From contig JABIVN010000588.1 in the NCBI GenBank assembly GCA_018667205.1, positions 1 through 6,426 on the forward strand: a stretch of DNA of 6,426 nt. Reading direction: 5' to 3'. The DNA is from Gammaproteobacteria bacterium. Its GTDB lineage: Bacteria > Pseudomonadota > Gammaproteobacteria > Pseudomonadales > Azotimanducaceae. The notes under the pieces are model-generated. The model saw only the letters and a list, made by a program, of their open reading frames with translations, had not been told where the DNA came from and did no database searches. This document shows, piece after piece, positions 5,557-6,426 of the stretch (positions within the stretch are counted from its first letter, which is position 1; each line of letters begins with the position of its first letter). A program made the translations under genes and the position numbers.

Positions 5557-6426
5557 ATGACTGACTTAACGAAATATCGAAATATTGGCATTTTTGCCCA
5601 CGTAGATGCCGGCAAGACCACGACAACAGAGCGGATCCTGAAATTGACAGGAAAGATCCACAAGTTGGGTGAAGTTCACGATGGGGCGGCAACAACCGAT
5701 TTTATGGAGCAGGAGCAAGAGCGTGGTATCACGATCCAGTCCGCTGCAACCACCGCATTTTGGGATAATCACCGACTTAACATCATCGATACGCCTGGCC
5801 ACGTGGACTTCACGATCGAAGTCTATCGGTCGTTAAAGGTACTCGATGGCGGTGTTGGTGTTTTCTGTGGGTCCGGTGGGGTTGAGCCCCAGTCGGAAAC
5901 TAACTGGCGTTATGCGAACGACTCAAAGGTTGCGAGGATTATATTCGTCAACAAGATGGACCGCCTGGGCGCTGATTTCTACCGCGTTACAGACCAAGTC
6001 GAAAAGGTTCTGGGCGCGCATCCTCTAATTATGACGCTGCCGATTGGCGAAGAGGACGGCTTTGTCGGCATCGTTGACTTGCTCACCAGGAAAGCTTGGA
6101 TATGGGACGAGTCTGGCGACCCCCAAAATTACCGTCTGGAAGACGTGCCAGCCGACATGGTTGGCAAGGTTGAAGACTATAGAGAGATGCTGATCGAAAG
6201 CGCACTCGAGCATGACGACGAAGCAATGATGTCGTATCTGGAAGACGGTGAAGAGCCAGCCATGGAGACCATCAAGGCGTGTATTAAAAAAGGGACGATA
6301 AACCTCGACTTCTTCCCGACGTACTGCGGTTCTGCATTCAAGAACAAAGGGATTCAGCCAGTGTTGAATGCTGTTGTCGATTACCTGCCAAACCCGACCG
6401 AGGTAAACCCTCAGCCAGAGGTTGAC
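5557..6426 (+). CDS. fusA2: EF-G-type translation elongation GTPase, probably the EF-G2 paralogue (N-terminal 290 residues; runs off window)
   Basis: EF-G GTPases bind the ribosome and drive tRNA-mRNA translocation or, with ribosome recycling factor, subunit splitting. All five G-domain motifs are visible: G1 AHVDAGKT (14-21), G2 RGITI (56-60), G3 DTPGH (78-82), G4 NKMD (132-135) and G5 GSAFKNKG (258-265). The subdomain insert typical of EF-G lies between G4 and G5, and the frame ends after [12 protein letters not shown], where domain II would begin. The N-terminus [20 protein letters not shown], the stretch [17 protein letters not shown] and [15 protein letters not shown] resemble, from memory, the second EF-G of Vibrio and Shewanella relatives more than the housekeeping FusA. 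The absence of rpsL-rpsG neighbours agrees. ATG 5557 is preferred; GTG 5554 is adjacent and an in-frame stop lies at 5539. Only a weak GAG (5546-5548) serves as ribosome binding site. Confidence 0.9.
   Translation, partial: MTDLTKYRNIGIFAHVDAGKTTTTERILKLTGKIHKLGEVHDGAATTDFMEQEQERGITIQSAATTAFWDNHRLNIIDTPGHVDFTIEVYRSLKVLDGGVGVFCGSGGVEPQSETNWRYANDSKVARIIFVNKMDRLGADFYRVTDQVEKVLGAHPLIMTLPIGEEDGFVGIVDLLTRKAWIWDESGDPQNYRLEDVPADMVGKVEDYREMLIESALEHDDEAMMSYLEDGEEPAMETIKACIKKGTINLDFFPTYCGSAFKNKGIQPVLNAVVDYLPNPTEVNPQPEVD

Noticed and set aside
1..6426. A previously undescribed system, mobile element or CRISPR array
   Set aside because: Every gene belongs to a well-known family in a conserved order; no transposase, integrase, direct-repeat array or foreign-looking composition was seen.

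Overview
The window reads as an ordinary chromosomal core region of a gammaproteobacterium. Seven genes on the + strand lie in the order rodA (3' end only), mltB/sltB1, rlpA, dacA, ybeD (DUF493), lipB, lipA. A non-coding gap of about 500 bases follows, then the 5' part of a gene for an EF-G-type translational GTPase that runs off the right edge. From memory, the rodA to lipA order is the one found in Pseudomonas and related gammaproteobacteria. The base composition looks balanced rather than GC-rich and the EF-G resembles the second EF-G (EF-G2) of marine gammaproteobacteria, so I infer a non-Pseudomonas, possibly marine, member of that class. The sequence does not name the genus.

Bases 1-5050 look like one tightly packed operon. 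Gaps between genes are -4, 6, 25, 10, 1 and 10 bases, and I see no internal promoter or terminator. The first four products act on the cell wall: RodA polymerises glycan strands during elongation, MltB and RlpA cleave glycan strands, and the DacA carboxypeptidase trims stem peptides. The last three are the small conserved protein YbeD and the two enzymes that make protein-bound lipoate: LipB transfers octanoate from acyl carrier protein and LipA inserts two sulfurs. All catalytic motifs I looked for are present, so the genes appear functional.

Bases 5051-5553 hold no gene I can support. They contain several inverted repeats that could fold in RNA; the best, at 5374-5422, has 10 Watson-Crick pairs. 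The EF-G reading frame starts at 5557 (or GTG at 5554) and covers 290 residues, essentially the whole G domain.

Points of interest are small in scale. Four of the six complete genes start with GTG. A five-codon mini-ORF exactly bridges the dacA stop and the ybeD start through two ATGA overlaps. A run of eight G lies in the most conserved motif of lipB. The EF-G is a paralogue outside the ribosomal-protein operon. I found no new defence, mobile or otherwise undescribed system.
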